A DNA stretch of 49,617 bases. It comes from an uncultured Bacilli bacterium (GTDB taxonomy: Bacteria; Bacillota_I; Bacilli_A; RF39; UBA660). Positions 1 to 7,201 of this stretch are shown here, piece after piece. Every line of letters begins with the position of its first letter. Position 1 is the first letter of the stretch. The stretch is from positions 1-49,617 of the forward strand of contig CALVRJ010000006.1 of NCBI GenBank assembly GCA_944358545.1, in the 5' to 3' direction. The notes beneath the pieces are model-generated. The model saw only the letters and a list, made by a program, of their open reading frames with translations, searched no databases and was not told where the DNA came from. Both the position numbers and the translations under genes were made by a program.

Positions 1-76
1 TCTGGTTGATAGGCTGGAGGTGGAAGCATGGCAACATGTTGAGCTGACCAGTACTAATAGATCGAGGATTTAATCC
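1..76 (+). rRNA. rrl: 23S ribosomal RNA, 3' end (partial)
   Basis: The window opens inside 23S rRNA. The stretch around 10-70 (GATAGGCTGGAGGTGGAAGC, then GCTGACCAGTACTAATAGA and TCGAGGATTTAAT) is the conserved 3' terminal region of bacterial 23S rRNA. The exact 3' end is estimated from the terminal helix sequence and may be off by a few bases. The rest of the operon lies upstream of the window. Bases 77-144 are a short spacer with a small hairpin (AGAGAA/TTCTCT) and no tRNA. Confidence 0.93.
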
Positions 77-144
77 TTAATATTGATTGTCTTCTATGAG
101 AATTCACACATTACCATGTTTTCAGAGAATTATTTCTCTTATTT

Positions 145-250
145 GATTTGTGATGTTAGTAAAGTGGATACACCTGTTCCCATCCCGAACACAGAAGTTA
201 AGCACTTTAGCGCCGAAGATAGTGTATGCGAAAATAGGTGATTGCAAATC
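145..250 (+). rRNA. rrf: 5S ribosomal RNA
   Basis: The conserved 5S core CCCATCCCGAACACAGAAG followed by TTAAGC is present at about 180-205. The ends are set by the terminal helix GATTTGT (145-151) pairing with GCAAATC (244-250), with one T-G pair. At about 106 nt it is shorter than the usual 115-120 nt, a shortening also known from other reduced Firmicutes. It follows 23S directly, without an intervening tRNA, and is followed by a T-run that can serve as a first terminator. Confidence 0.93.
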
Positions 251-260
251 TTTTTTTTTG

Positions 261-294
261 CCTTATTTTACTTATGGTTTAATAAGGTTTTTTT
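261..294 (+). terminator. Terminator of the rRNA operon
   Basis: CCTTATT (261-267) pairs with AATAAGG (281-287) and is followed by a run of T (288-294). It lies directly behind the 5S gene and its own T-run, giving a tandem stop. Confidence 0.8.
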
Positions 295-327
295 AATAAA
301 AAAACAAGTTTAATTTTTACTTGTTTC
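293..327 (-). terminator. Terminator of the 310-567 XRE gene
   Basis: Read on the minus strand, AAACAAGT (319-326) pairs with ACTTGTTT (301-309) and is followed by T-rich sequence. The hairpin spans the stop codon of the reverse-strand gene, a common compact arrangement in this window. Confidence 0.6.
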
Positions 328-567
328 TTTATTTTCTTCCATACATAATTTGTAAAATTCTACGTTTAAAACTAAAGATAATCGCCAAACTGTTCCTAAT
401 GAAAATGTTTGGTGAACATTATTTTCGATGTTTGAAATAAATTGCTTTGAATAGTTTGCTTTATTAGCTAATTCGGCTTGAGTCATACCTCGTAATTTAC
501 GATATTTTCTAACATTTTTACCTATTAGTGTATAAACATAGTTTTCATCATTCCTATCAAACTGCAT
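310..567 (-). CDS. Small XRE-family helix-turn-helix regulator
   Basis: An 85-residue protein that is essentially one HTH_3 (Cro/CI) domain: an N-terminal helix with GKNVRKYRKLRGMTQ, the recognition pair AELANKANYSKQFISNIE at about residues 31-48, and a closing hydrophobic helix with LSLVLNV. It probably binds DNA as a dimer. It stands alone between the rRNA operon and the t6A operon, on the opposite strand to both, so its target is not evident from context. The start ATG at 567 is preceded by a GGTGAT ribosome-binding site lying in an inverted repeat (573-616), which suggests autoregulation or a sequestered start. No other domain is present. Confidence 0.85.
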   Translation of the reverse strand: MQFDRNDENYVYTLIGKNVRKYRKLRGMTQAELANKANYSKQFISNIENNVHQTFSLGTVWRLSLVLNVEFYKLCMEENKETSKN

Positions 568-572
568 ATTAT

Positions 573-616
573 CACCAACTATTTATATTTTCCCATATTT
601 TTACATTTTGTTGGTG
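573..616 (-). promoter_or_regulatory. Inverted repeat covering the RBS of the 310-567 XRE gene
   Basis: CACCAAC (610-616 read on the minus strand) and GTTGGTG (573-579 on the minus strand) form a perfect 7-bp dyad about 30 bases apart. The second arm contains the GGTGAT ribosome-binding site a few bases before the ATG. It could be a DNA operator or an mRNA hairpin hiding the ribosome-binding site. Confidence 0.45.
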
Positions 617-706
617 TCATGGTTCGTTATACTTTTATAAAATTTGCAAATAGTATTTTTAATATTTTTTATTTTGATTAAATATAATAGATATTTTCTT
701 ATTTTA

Positions 707-715
707 TGTTATAAT
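707..715 (+). promoter_or_regulatory. Extended -10 promoter of the t6A operon
   Basis: TGT followed by TATAAT (710-715), 46 bases before the tsaE start. No good -35 is present, as expected for an extended -10 promoter. Another TATAAT lies upstream at 683-688 and could be an alternative. Confidence 0.55.
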
Positions 716-761
716 TATGTTGTATGTCTTATGTTTTATTATTTGAAAGTGAGGATATTTT

Positions 762-1211
762 ATGGAATACAAATTAAATTTAAGGAGTGTTAAAGAGACT
801 ATTGAACTTGCACAAAACTTTGAATCAGAAAAGTTTCCTAATATGATTATTTGTTTAAATGGTGAACTTGGTAGTGGTAAGACTTTGTTTACTAAAGCAT
901 TTGCGAATGCTCTTGGAGTTAAAGAAAGTGTTACATCTCCTACTTTTAATATTATAAAAGAATATGATGGCGAACTTCCTTTATATCATATGGATGTTTA
1001 TCGTCTTGAAGGCAATAGCGATGACGCAATGATTGAAGAGTATTTTAATAAAGGTGGAGTAGTTATTATCGAATGGGCTAATATGATTAAGGACATTTTA
1101 CCTGATCATCGTTTGGATATAAAAATAAAAATTACCGGAGAAAATTCTCGTATTTTTATAATTAATCCTCATGGTAAAGAATATGAAGATCTTTGTGAGG
1201 CGGTTTTATGA
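762..1211 (+). CDS. tsaE: tRNA threonylcarbamoyladenosine biosynthesis ATPase TsaE
   Basis: TsaE is the small ATPase that works with TsaB and TsaD to attach threonylcarbamoyl to A37 of ANN-decoding tRNAs (t6A). The 149-residue length is typical. The Walker A motif GELGSGKT is at residues 34-41, followed by the family signatures SPTFNIIKEY (59-68), HMDVYRL (76-82) and IEWA (103-106). It is the first gene of a compact operon: its stop overlaps the tsaB start (ATGA at 1208). The ATG has a GTGAGGA ribosome-binding site. The adjacent tsaB, rimI-like gene and tsaD confirm the assignment. The universal partner TsaC/Sua5, which makes the threonylcarbamoyl-AMP, is not in this window. Confidence 0.96.
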   Translation: MEYKLNLRSVKETIELAQNFESEKFPNMIICLNGELGSGKTLFTKAFANALGVKESVTSPTFNIIKEYDGELPLYHMDVYRLEGNSDDAMIEEYFNKGGVVIIEWANMIKDILPDHRLDIKIKITGENSRIFIINPHGKEYEDLCEAVL

Positions 1212-1813
1212 AATGTTTATTAATTGATACAGCTACAAGTTATTTAATTGTAAGTATTGTTATCGATAATGAGGTTGTATATTTATATAACAAAGAAGAG
1301 GGACATAGAATGTCTGAGAGGGTTATGCCGGTTATTGCCGAAGCTTTTGAAAAGGCTTCTATTAAGCCGAATGATTTAGATATGATTATGGCAACAACTG
1401 GGCCTGGTTCTTTTACGGGAATTAGAGTAGGTCTTACAGTTGCTAAGACGATGGCTTGGGCTTTAAAAATACCAGCTATACCTATTTCTACTTTAGAAGT
1501 TATGGTTTCAGGATATAACAATGATAAAAATGTGGCTTTAATAAATGCTAGAAGAAGTTTTGTATATTGTGGCGTTTATGATGGTGCTTTAAATGTGATA
1601 AGCGAAGATTGTTATGAGGGTATAGATAATGTTAACTTTGATGGCAATCTTGTTAGTTATGATGATTTTAATTTTAAGGTTAATAAACCTGAAATCGATG
1701 TATTAAAAGTAGTAAATAAACATAAAGATGATAAACCGGTTAATCCTCATTTACTTAATCCAAAATATTTGAAAAAAACAGAGGCAGAGGAAAAGTTAAA
1801 AGTTAATGATTGA
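1208..1813 (+). CDS. tsaB: tRNA threonylcarbamoyladenosine biosynthesis protein TsaB
   Basis: TsaB is an inactive ASKHA-fold paralogue of TsaD that scaffolds the TsaB-TsaD-TsaE complex. The N-terminus KCLLIDTATSYL is the first phosphate-binding strand and TTGPGSFTGIRVGL (about residues 64-77) is the TsaB signature. At 201 residues it is slightly short of the usual 220-230, the C-terminal lobe being reduced. Its start overlaps the tsaE stop by four bases and its stop overlaps the next start (ATG at 1806), so translation is probably coupled along the operon. Confidence 0.95.
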   Translation: MKCLLIDTATSYLIVSIVIDNEVVYLYNKEEGHRMSERVMPVIAEAFEKASIKPNDLDMIMATTGPGSFTGIRVGLTVAKTMAWALKIPAIPISTLEVMVSGYNNDKNVALINARRSFVYCGVYDGALNVISEDCYEGIDNVNFDGNLVSYDDFNFKVNKPEIDVLKVVNKHKDDKPVNPHLLNPKYLKKTEAEEKLKVND

Positions 1814-2192
1814 GGAAATTACAGATAGGAATTTGATAGAAAAGTTTTTTGAAATTTTCTTTCCACAGTATAAAAGTCAAAACAATCCATTTGAACATTT
1901 TTTTGGCTATTTTGACAATGATATTTTAATTGGATTAATTAGTGTTAGTAAAATATATGAACGGGTGGAAGTAAATTATATTGCGGTTGAAAATAAATAT
2001 AGAAATAAAGGTATAGGGAAAAAATTATTGGATTACGGAACTAAAGGTTTTAAGAATATTAGTTTGGAAGTTAGTACGGAAAATTCTGGGGCAATTAAAT
2101 TTTATTTAAAAAATGGGTTTGTAAAAAAAGCTGTGAGAGAGAAATATTATGGTAATTACGATGGTTATTTAATGGTTAAAGAAGTAAGGTGA
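1806..2192 (+). CDS. GNAT N-acetyltransferase, RimI-like
   Basis: A 128-residue GNAT acetyltransferase. The acetyl-CoA binding motif A is [13 protein letters not shown] (about residues 63-75; Q/RxxGxG/A type). Motif B follows as [20 protein letters not shown] with the usual NxxAxxFYxxxGF pattern, and the C-terminus [10 protein letters not shown] resembles RimI. RimI acetylates the N-terminal Ala of ribosomal protein S18, and rimI is classically placed between tsaB and tsaD. The position here therefore supports RimI, although the gene is short and sequence alone cannot settle the substrate. Its stop lies in the ribosome-binding site of tsaD. Confidence 0.85.
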   Translation: MIEEITDRNLIEKFFEIFFPQYKSQNNPFEHFFGYFDNDILIGLISVSKIYERVEVNYIAVENKYRNKGIGKKLLDYGTKGFKNISLEVSTENSGAIKFYLKNGFVKKAVREKYYGNYDGYLMVKEVR

Positions 2193-2196
2193 TTTT

Positions 2197-3192
2197 ATGT
2201 ATATTTTAGCAATTGAATCTAGTTGTGATGAAACTAGTGCGAGTATTATAAAAAATGGTAAAGAAGAGATTTCGACGGTGGTTTTATCACAAATGGATAC
2301 ACATGCGAATTTTGGCGGTGTTGTTCCGGAAATAGCTAGTAGGATGCATATTGAGAATATTACAATGGTTTTAGAGGAGTGTTTAGATAAGTCGGGTTTA
2401 TCTATGGATGATATCGATGCGATTGCGGTGACATATGCTCCTGGACTTATTGGTTCATTACTTGTTGGGTTGATGGCCGCAAAGACATTAGCTTTTGTAT
2501 ATAATAAGCCGCTTATTCCGGTGCATCATATTGCTGGTCATATATATGCGAATAATTTAGTTAAAGAACTTGAATTTCCACTTATTTCGCTTGTTGTTAG
2601 TGGCGGACATACAGAACTTGTTTATATGAAAGAAAATTATAGTTTTGAAAAACTAGGTGGAACGTTAGATGATGCAGTTGGTGAAGCTTATGATAAAGTT
2701 GCACGGGTTATTGGACTAGCTTATCCTGGTGGACCTAAGGTTGATAAGTTAGCATCTCAAGGTAAAGATGTGTATGATTTACCTTTACCTTTAGATGACG
2801 ATAGTTATGACTTTAGTTTTAGCGGTTTAAAAAGTGCGGTGGTAAACTTGGTTCATAATGAAAGACAAAGAGGTAATGAAGTTTCTTCTGAAAATATAGC
2901 TACTTCTTTTCAGAATAGAGTTGTAGAGATTTTAGTTAAGAAGACAATGAAAGCTTTAAAGGAGTATAATGTTCATAATTTAATTGTTGCTGGCGGAGTA
3001 GCAGCTAATAAGGGTTTACGTAATCGGTTAATAGAAGAGTGTGAAAAAAATGGTGTTAATTTAACTTTGCCAGAGATTAAATATTGTACGGATAATGGAG
3101 CAATGATTGGGGCAGCTGGATATTATGCTTATCAGAAAGGCCGAATTGCTTCACTTGATTTAAATGCAAAGGCAAATGAAGAACTTAATTAA
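2197..3192 (+). CDS. tsaD: tRNA N6-adenosine threonylcarbamoyltransferase TsaD
   Basis: TsaD is the catalytic subunit that transfers the threonylcarbamoyl group to tRNA A37. The sequence has the family hallmarks: [13 protein letters not shown] at the N-terminus, the metal-binding [11 protein letters not shown] (His x3 His, about residues 109-119), [10 protein letters not shown], the [14 protein letters not shown] loop and [12 protein letters not shown] near the C-terminus. At 331 residues it is full length. It closes the tsaE-tsaB-rimI-tsaD operon; a hairpin with a T-run at 3191-3215 overlaps its stop. The ATG follows an AGGTGATTTT ribosome-binding region. Confidence 0.97.
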   Translation: MYILAIESSCDETSASIIKNGKEEISTVVLSQMDTHANFGGVVPEIASRMHIENITMVLEECLDKSGLSMDDIDAIAVTYAPGLIGSLLVGLMAAKTLAFVYNKPLIPVHHIAGHIYANNLVKELEFPLISLVVSGGHTELVYMKENYSFEKLGGTLDDAVGEAYDKVARVIGLAYPGGPKVDKLASQGKDVYDLPLPLDDDSYDFSFSGLKSAVVNLVHNERQRGNEVSSENIATSFQNRVVEILVKKTMKALKEYNVHNLIVAGGVAANKGLRNRLIEECEKNGVNLTLPEIKYCTDNGAMIGAAGYYAYQKGRIASLDLNAKANEELN

Positions 3193-3215
3193 AGATGGTT
3201 AACATCTTTTTTTTT
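3191..3215 (+). terminator. Terminator of the t6A operon
   Basis: AAGATG (3192-3197) and CATCTT (3203-3208) flank a GTTAA loop and run into nine T residues. The hairpin begins at the tsaD stop codon. Confidence 0.85.
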
Positions 3216-3250
3216 AGGTATTTTTCTCTAACCATTTTATTTAGGACGAA

Positions 3251-3256
3251 TATAAT
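3251..3256 (+). promoter_or_regulatory. -10 element of the ABC importer operon
   Basis: A perfect TATAAT lies 28 bases before the TTG start of the binding protein, with only a weak -35. The region between the tsaD terminator and this element is too short for a TPP or similar riboswitch. Confidence 0.5.
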
Positions 3257-3278
3257 ACAGTGGAAGGGAGAGGTCTTT

Positions 3279-4265
3279 TTGAAAAAAATTATTTTTGTAT
3301 TAGTAGTTGTTTGTTTGATAGTTGGCGGTTTTTTAATATTTAGAAAAGAAGAAAAAAACGAAGGGTTAGAGAAAGTAAAAGTTGCGGAAGTTACTCATAG
3401 TGTTTTTTATGCACCGCAATATGTAGCTGATGCACTTGGATATTTTAAAGATGAGGGTTTAGATGTGGAAATAATACTAGCTTCAGGAGCGGATAAAGTA
3501 ACATCAGCAGTTTTAAGTGGAGATGTACAAATAGGTTTTTGTGGTAGTGAGTCAACTATTTATGTCTATAATCAAAAGCAAAAGGATTATTTAATTAATT
3601 TTGCTGGTCTTACGAAGAAAGATGGAAGTTTTTTAGTAGGAAGAAGTAAAAGTCAGAATTTTGATTTGAATGAGCTAAAAGGCAAACATATTATTGGTGG
3701 CCGCGAGGGCGGGATGCCAGCAATGACTTTAGAATATGCTTTAAATAGAAATGGTATAAAAAGTAATGAGGTTAATATTGACACGAGTATTGATTTTGCA
3801 TCAATGTCTGGGGCTTTTATGAGTGGAACAGGTGATTATGTGGCTTTGTTTGAACCAACTGCATCAGAGCTTGAGAATGAAGGATATGGTTATATTGTGG
3901 CATCTATTGGCGAACTTGGAGGGAATGTTCCTTATACTACTTATAATGCTAAGAAAAGTTATATTGAGGATAATCCAAAGGTAATTGAAGGGTTTACAAA
4001 AGCAATTCAAAAAGGACTTGATTTTGTACATACTCATTCAAGTAAAGAGGTTGCCGAAGTTATCGAAAGCTATTTTCCGGATACTAAAATGGATGATTTA
4101 ATAAATATTGTGCAAAGGTATATGGATATAGATTCATGGTATGATACGACATATATTAGTAAAAAAGATTTTGAACATATTGAAGAGATTGTTGATAATG
4201 CAGGCAAGTTAGAGGCGAAGGCACCTTATAAAAAGCTTGTTGATAATTCTTATGCTGAAAGATAA
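3279..4265 (+). CDS. NMT1/ThiY-like ABC substrate-binding protein, membrane anchored
   Basis: This is the binding component of a three-gene ABC importer. A Lys-Lys N-terminus and one hydrophobic segment (about residues 4-20) form an uncleaved-looking anchor. There is no lipobox, although a Cys sits inside the segment. The mature part has the NMT1/SsuA/ThiY pattern: VAEVTHSVFYAPQYVADALG, then YFKDEGLDVEI, SGDVQIGFCGSES and GGREGGMPAMTLEYAL. I start it at TTG 3279, directly after the GGGAGAGG ribosome-binding site, giving 328 residues; an upstream in-frame start would include promoter sequence. Family members carry HMP/thiamine precursors, sulfonates or nitrate-type compounds. Nothing nearby tells which substrate is used. 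The stop overlaps the ATPase start. Confidence 0.85.
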   Translation: MKKIIFVLVVVCLIVGGFLIFRKEEKNEGLEKVKVAEVTHSVFYAPQYVADALGYFKDEGLDVEIILASGADKVTSAVLSGDVQIGFCGSESTIYVYNQKQKDYLINFAGLTKKDGSFLVGRSKSQNFDLNELKGKHIIGGREGGMPAMTLEYALNRNGIKSNEVNIDTSIDFASMSGAFMSGTGDYVALFEPTASELENEGYGYIVASIGELGGNVPYTTYNAKKSYIEDNPKVIEGFTKAIQKGLDFVHTHSSKEVAEVIESYFPDTKMDDLINIVQRYMDIDSWYDTTYISKKDFEHIEEIVDNAGKLEAKAPYKKLVDNSYAER

Positions 4266-5007
4266 AGTTATTTTAAAGATAAGAGATATAAGAAAAATTT
4301 ATCACACTAAAGAAAAGGAAATTTTAGCTGTGGATAATTTTTCTTTTGATTTAAAACAAGGTGAGTTCGTTGCTATTGTCGGACCAAGTGGGTGCGGAAA
4401 AAGTACGATTTTGTCAATTTTATGTGGTTTAGAAGATGCTTCTTCGGGAACTATTAATAAAGTTGATAATTTAAAGTTTGGATATATGCTTCAAAGTGAT
4501 AACTTGTTTGAATGGCGCACTATTTATAAAAATTGTATTTTAGGATTAGAAATTCAAAACTTAAAAGATAAGGAACATATAAAGTATGTAAATAGTTTGA
4601 TTAAAACGTATGGACTTTTGGAATTTAAGGATGCTTATCCATCTAATTTATCTGGGGGAATGAGGCAAAGAGTTTCACTGATTAGAACTTTAGCTACTAA
4701 GCCGGATGTACTTTTATTAGATGAGCCTTTTTCGGCTTTAGATCAGGAAACAAGGTTAGCAGTTTCTGATGATGTATATAGAATTATTAAAAAGGAAAAT
4801 AAGAGTGCAATTATGGTAACTCATGATATTGGCGAAGCAGTTAGTATGGCGGATAGGGTGATAGTTTTATCCGATAGGCCAAGTGAGGTAAAAAATATTT
4901 ACGAAATTAAAATAAAAAACAGAAAAAATCCGATTGAGAACCGTAAGACTAAAGAGTTTTCCGACTATTATGATTTGATATGGAAGGATATAGGTTATCA
5001 TGTATAG
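4252..5007 (+). CDS. ABC transporter ATP-binding protein (NitT/TauT/ThiZ type)
   Basis: This is the energy-coupling subunit of the importer. It has Walker A GPSGCGKST, Q-loop MLQSDNLFEWRT, signature LSGGMRQRVSLIR, Walker B VLLLDEPFSALD and H-loop MVTHDIGEA in canonical order. The residue set and the 251-residue length fit the NitT/TauT (SsuB/ThiZ) branch. The ATG at 4252 overlaps the end of the binding-protein gene and lacks a strong ribosome-binding site, so translation is probably coupled; a TTG at 4237 is the alternative. Its stop overlaps the permease start at 5000. Confidence 0.93.
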   Translation: MLKDKVILKIRDIRKIYHTKEKEILAVDNFSFDLKQGEFVAIVGPSGCGKSTILSILCGLEDASSGTINKVDNLKFGYMLQSDNLFEWRTIYKNCILGLEIQNLKDKEHIKYVNSLIKTYGLLEFKDAYPSNLSGGMRQRVSLIRTLATKPDVLLLDEPFSALDQETRLAVSDDVYRIIKKENKSAIMVTHDIGEAVSMADRVIVLSDRPSEVKNIYEIKIKNRKNPIENRKTKEFSDYYDLIWKDIGYHV

Positions 5008-5785
5008 TTTAGAACATAAAAAATATTTAAAAAAGATTAGAAGGAATTCTATTTTAGTTCATTTGACTCAGATATTAATTATTGCTTTATTTATATTTAT
5101 TTGGCAGTTTGCGGCAAATAATGAATGGATTAATACTTTTATCTATTCATCTCCAAAGTCTATTTTAGAAACGATTATTGATTTATATAAGGATGGTTCT
5201 TTATTCCACCATATTTGGGTAACTTTTTATGAAGTGATTATCAGTTTTATTTTAGGAACGGTTATAGGAATTGTAGTAGCTAGTATACTGTGGCGTTTTA
5301 AGTTTTTAGCTAGAGTATTAGATCCTTATTTGACTATTTTGAATAGTTTACCTAAGGTTTCTTTAGGACCAGTGATTATTATTATTGCCGGAGCTGGAGT
5401 TAAATCAATTATTTTAATGGCACTTTTTATTTCGGTTATTGTAACAATTATAAATGTTCATCAAGCGTTTATTAGTACGGATAGTAATAAAATAAAATTG
5501 TTAGAGAGTTTTAGAGCAAGTAAGTGTCAAATATTTTTTAAGCTAATTATTCCGAGTAATTTTCAAAATATAATAAGTACGTTTAAGGTTAATTTGGGTT
5601 TAGTTTTTATTGGAGTGATTATGGGAGAATTTTTGGTTTCTAAAGCAGGAGTTGGATATTTAATAATGTATGGTTCACAAGTTTTCAATTTAAATTTAGT
5701 AATGACAGGGATAATTATTTTAGCAGTTATGGCCAGTTTAATGTATTATTTAATTGTGTTTATTGAGAAAAGATGTGAGAAATAG
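5000..5785 (+). CDS. ABC transporter permease (NitT/TauT/ThiX type)
   Basis: This is the membrane subunit of the importer. It has 261 residues with about six hydrophobic segments, the first at residues 20-38. The BPD_transp_1 coupling (EAA) region is recognisable as LLESFRASKCQIFFKLIIPS, where a helix carrying the usual A and the final I..P contacts the ATPase. The conserved LNSLPKVSLGPV loop is typical of SsuC/ThiX relatives. It ends the operon and its stop codon lies inside the terminator hairpin. The substrate is unknown, as for the binding protein. Confidence 0.92.
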   Translation: MYSLEHKKYLKKIRRNSILVHLTQILIIALFIFIWQFAANNEWINTFIYSSPKSILETIIDLYKDGSLFHHIWVTFYEVIISFILGTVIGIVVASILWRFKFLARVLDPYLTILNSLPKVSLGPVIIIIAGAGVKSIILMALFISVIVTIINVHQAFISTDSNKIKLLESFRASKCQIFFKLIIPSNFQNIISTFKVNLGLVFIGVIMGEFLVSKAGVGYLIMYGSQVFNLNLVMTGIIILAVMASLMYYLIVFIEKRCEK

Positions 5786-5806
5786 GGGATACTCTATTTC
5801 TTTTTT
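5778..5806 (+). terminator. Terminator of the ABC importer operon
   Basis: AGAAATAG (5778-5785) pairs with CTATTTCT (5794-5801) and is followed by T6. The stem includes the permease stop codon. Confidence 0.85.
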
Positions 5807-5823
5807 GTTTTATTAATACTATA

Positions 5824-5852
5824 TTGTCTATTTGAAAAAAAGGTGTTAAAAT
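5824..5852 (+). promoter_or_regulatory. Sigma-A promoter of the acyltransferase gene
   Basis: TTGTCT (5824-5829), a 17-base spacer and TAAAAT (5847-5852), with a TGT extended -10 just upstream of the hexamer. Confidence 0.7.
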
Positions 5853-5891
5853 TGTAATAGTAGGAGACTACTTAGAAGGAGGAAAAGGCGG

Positions 5892-7148
5892 ATGGCAGAA
5901 AAGACTGTTAGTAAAAGAAATAGCGCAATTGAATTTTGGCGTTTTATAATAGCTATAGCTATTGTAGGATTCCATATAGGATTTATTATTGCGAATACGT
6001 GCAATGGTTCAAATGGTTACTATTTGGAATCTTCTAACTGGTTCTTTGGTTCAAGTGAAGTTCTATGGATATTCACGATTACAGCTGGTTATTTTATGGT
6101 TTCTCACTTTAAAAAGAGAGAGTCTATAAAAGAGTACGCTGATAGAAGTGCATCTTCAAGAGCTTGGGAATACACTTGGTCAAGAGTTAAGTCATTATTA
6201 CCTGTTTTAATTATCGGGTATATATTAGGTGTACTTATTTGTACTAGCTTCTATTATCCTGATTATAACTTCCAACAAGTTATGACGATGACGGTCAACA
6301 GTATTTGGGAATTTTTAGGTTTCCATGCAGCTGGTCTTCGTAGTTTAGGTAATCAATTCTTTAACTTAAACGGACCACTTTGGTTTATTTCAGCAATTAT
6401 AATTGTTGGCTATTTCTTATATTGGCTACTTTGCAAGAATGAAGAGTTATTATCTGGTATCATCGCACCATTTACTTTAATTTTCTTAGGTGGTTGGTGG
6501 TGTTTCACTGATACAAGAGCTTCACAAACTGCTTGGTCTACAATTGGTTTACAAACAGCTTCTACTAATGGAACTGGTGGTTCAGCTACAGATACAACAG
6601 CTATTTTAGGCTTTAACAATGGTTTACTCTTTGTTTTAATGGGTATGCTAGCAGGTGTAATTCTTTATTACGCTATTCAAAAGCTTAAAGATCATAAGTT
6701 TTCCACTGGTGGTAAATGGGCCCTTTCTATTTTATATTTAGTTTGTGGCGGTTTACTAATTTGGTATACTATTTACCAACCTACTTGGTTTAACTTAGAA
6801 AGATGGACTGTTGCATTCTTATGTATGGTTGTCATTGGTTTAACGTTACTTAATAAAGATAAAGTAACAGCAGTTTTAAACAATAAATATACTAGCGGTT
6901 TACTTAACTATTTAGGTAGTATATCACTACATATTTATATGTTACATTATCCGATTGCAATTCTTATTTTAAGAATACTTGGACCAAATACTAAGGCCAC
7001 TACTTATTCTTTCTGGCAAATTTACATTCCAGCAATATTATTGACAATTGTCTTAAGTATATTCCTTAAGTCAGTTATGGATATTATTCATGCGGAAAGT
7101 GCGGATGCTAAGAAGGAAGTGGAAGCAAAAGCTAAAAAGCAAAGTTAA
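5892..7148 (+). CDS. Acyltransferase 3 family membrane protein (OafA/YrhL-like)
   Basis: A 418-residue integral membrane protein with about ten hydrophobic segments. The N-terminus has the acyltransferase-3 signature: a basic NSAIEFWRFIIAIAIVGFH, where the FWR...H arginine and histidine are the conserved catalytic-region residues. Near the C-terminus, LGSISLHIYMLHYP is also typical of the family. Such enzymes O-acylate surface glycans or other envelope molecules. It is a single-gene unit with its own promoter and terminator, so no pathway can be read from context. The strong ribosome-binding site AGAAGGAGG supports the ATG at 5892. The C-terminal tail is Lys/Glu/Ala rich and cytosolic. Confidence 0.85.
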   Translation: MAEKTVSKRNSAIEFWRFIIAIAIVGFHIGFIIANTCNGSNGYYLESSNWFFGSSEVLWIFTITAGYFMVSHFKKRESIKEYADRSASSRAWEYTWSRVKSLLPVLIIGYILGVLICTSFYYPDYNFQQVMTMTVNSIWEFLGFHAAGLRSLGNQFFNLNGPLWFISAIIIVGYFLYWLLCKNEELLSGIIAPFTLIFLGGWWCFTDTRASQTAWSTIGLQTASTNGTGGSATDTTAILGFNNGLLFVLMGMLAGVILYYAIQKLKDHKFSTGGKWALSILYLVCGGLLIWYTIYQPTWFNLERWTVAFLCMVVIGLTLLNKDKVTAVLNNKYTSGLLNYLGSISLHIYMLHYPIAILILRILGPNTKATTYSFWQIYIPAILLTIVLSIFLKSVMDIIHAESADAKKEVEAKAKKQS

Positions 7149-7166
7149 AATAACTTTGTTTTTTTT
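7140..7166 (+). terminator. Terminator of the acyltransferase gene
   Basis: CAAAGTTA (7140-7147) and TAACTTTG (7151-7158) form a tight hairpin with an AAA loop, followed by T8. It overlaps the stop codon. Confidence 0.88.
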
Positions 7167-7201
7167 CTTAAATGTGTTATATTAAATAATAAGGTGATGA
7201 T

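Noticed and set aside
3193..3278. Possible TPP riboswitch for the ThiY-like importer
   Set aside because: The gap between the tsaD terminator and the start is under 90 bases, much of it promoter, and no thi-box sequence is present.
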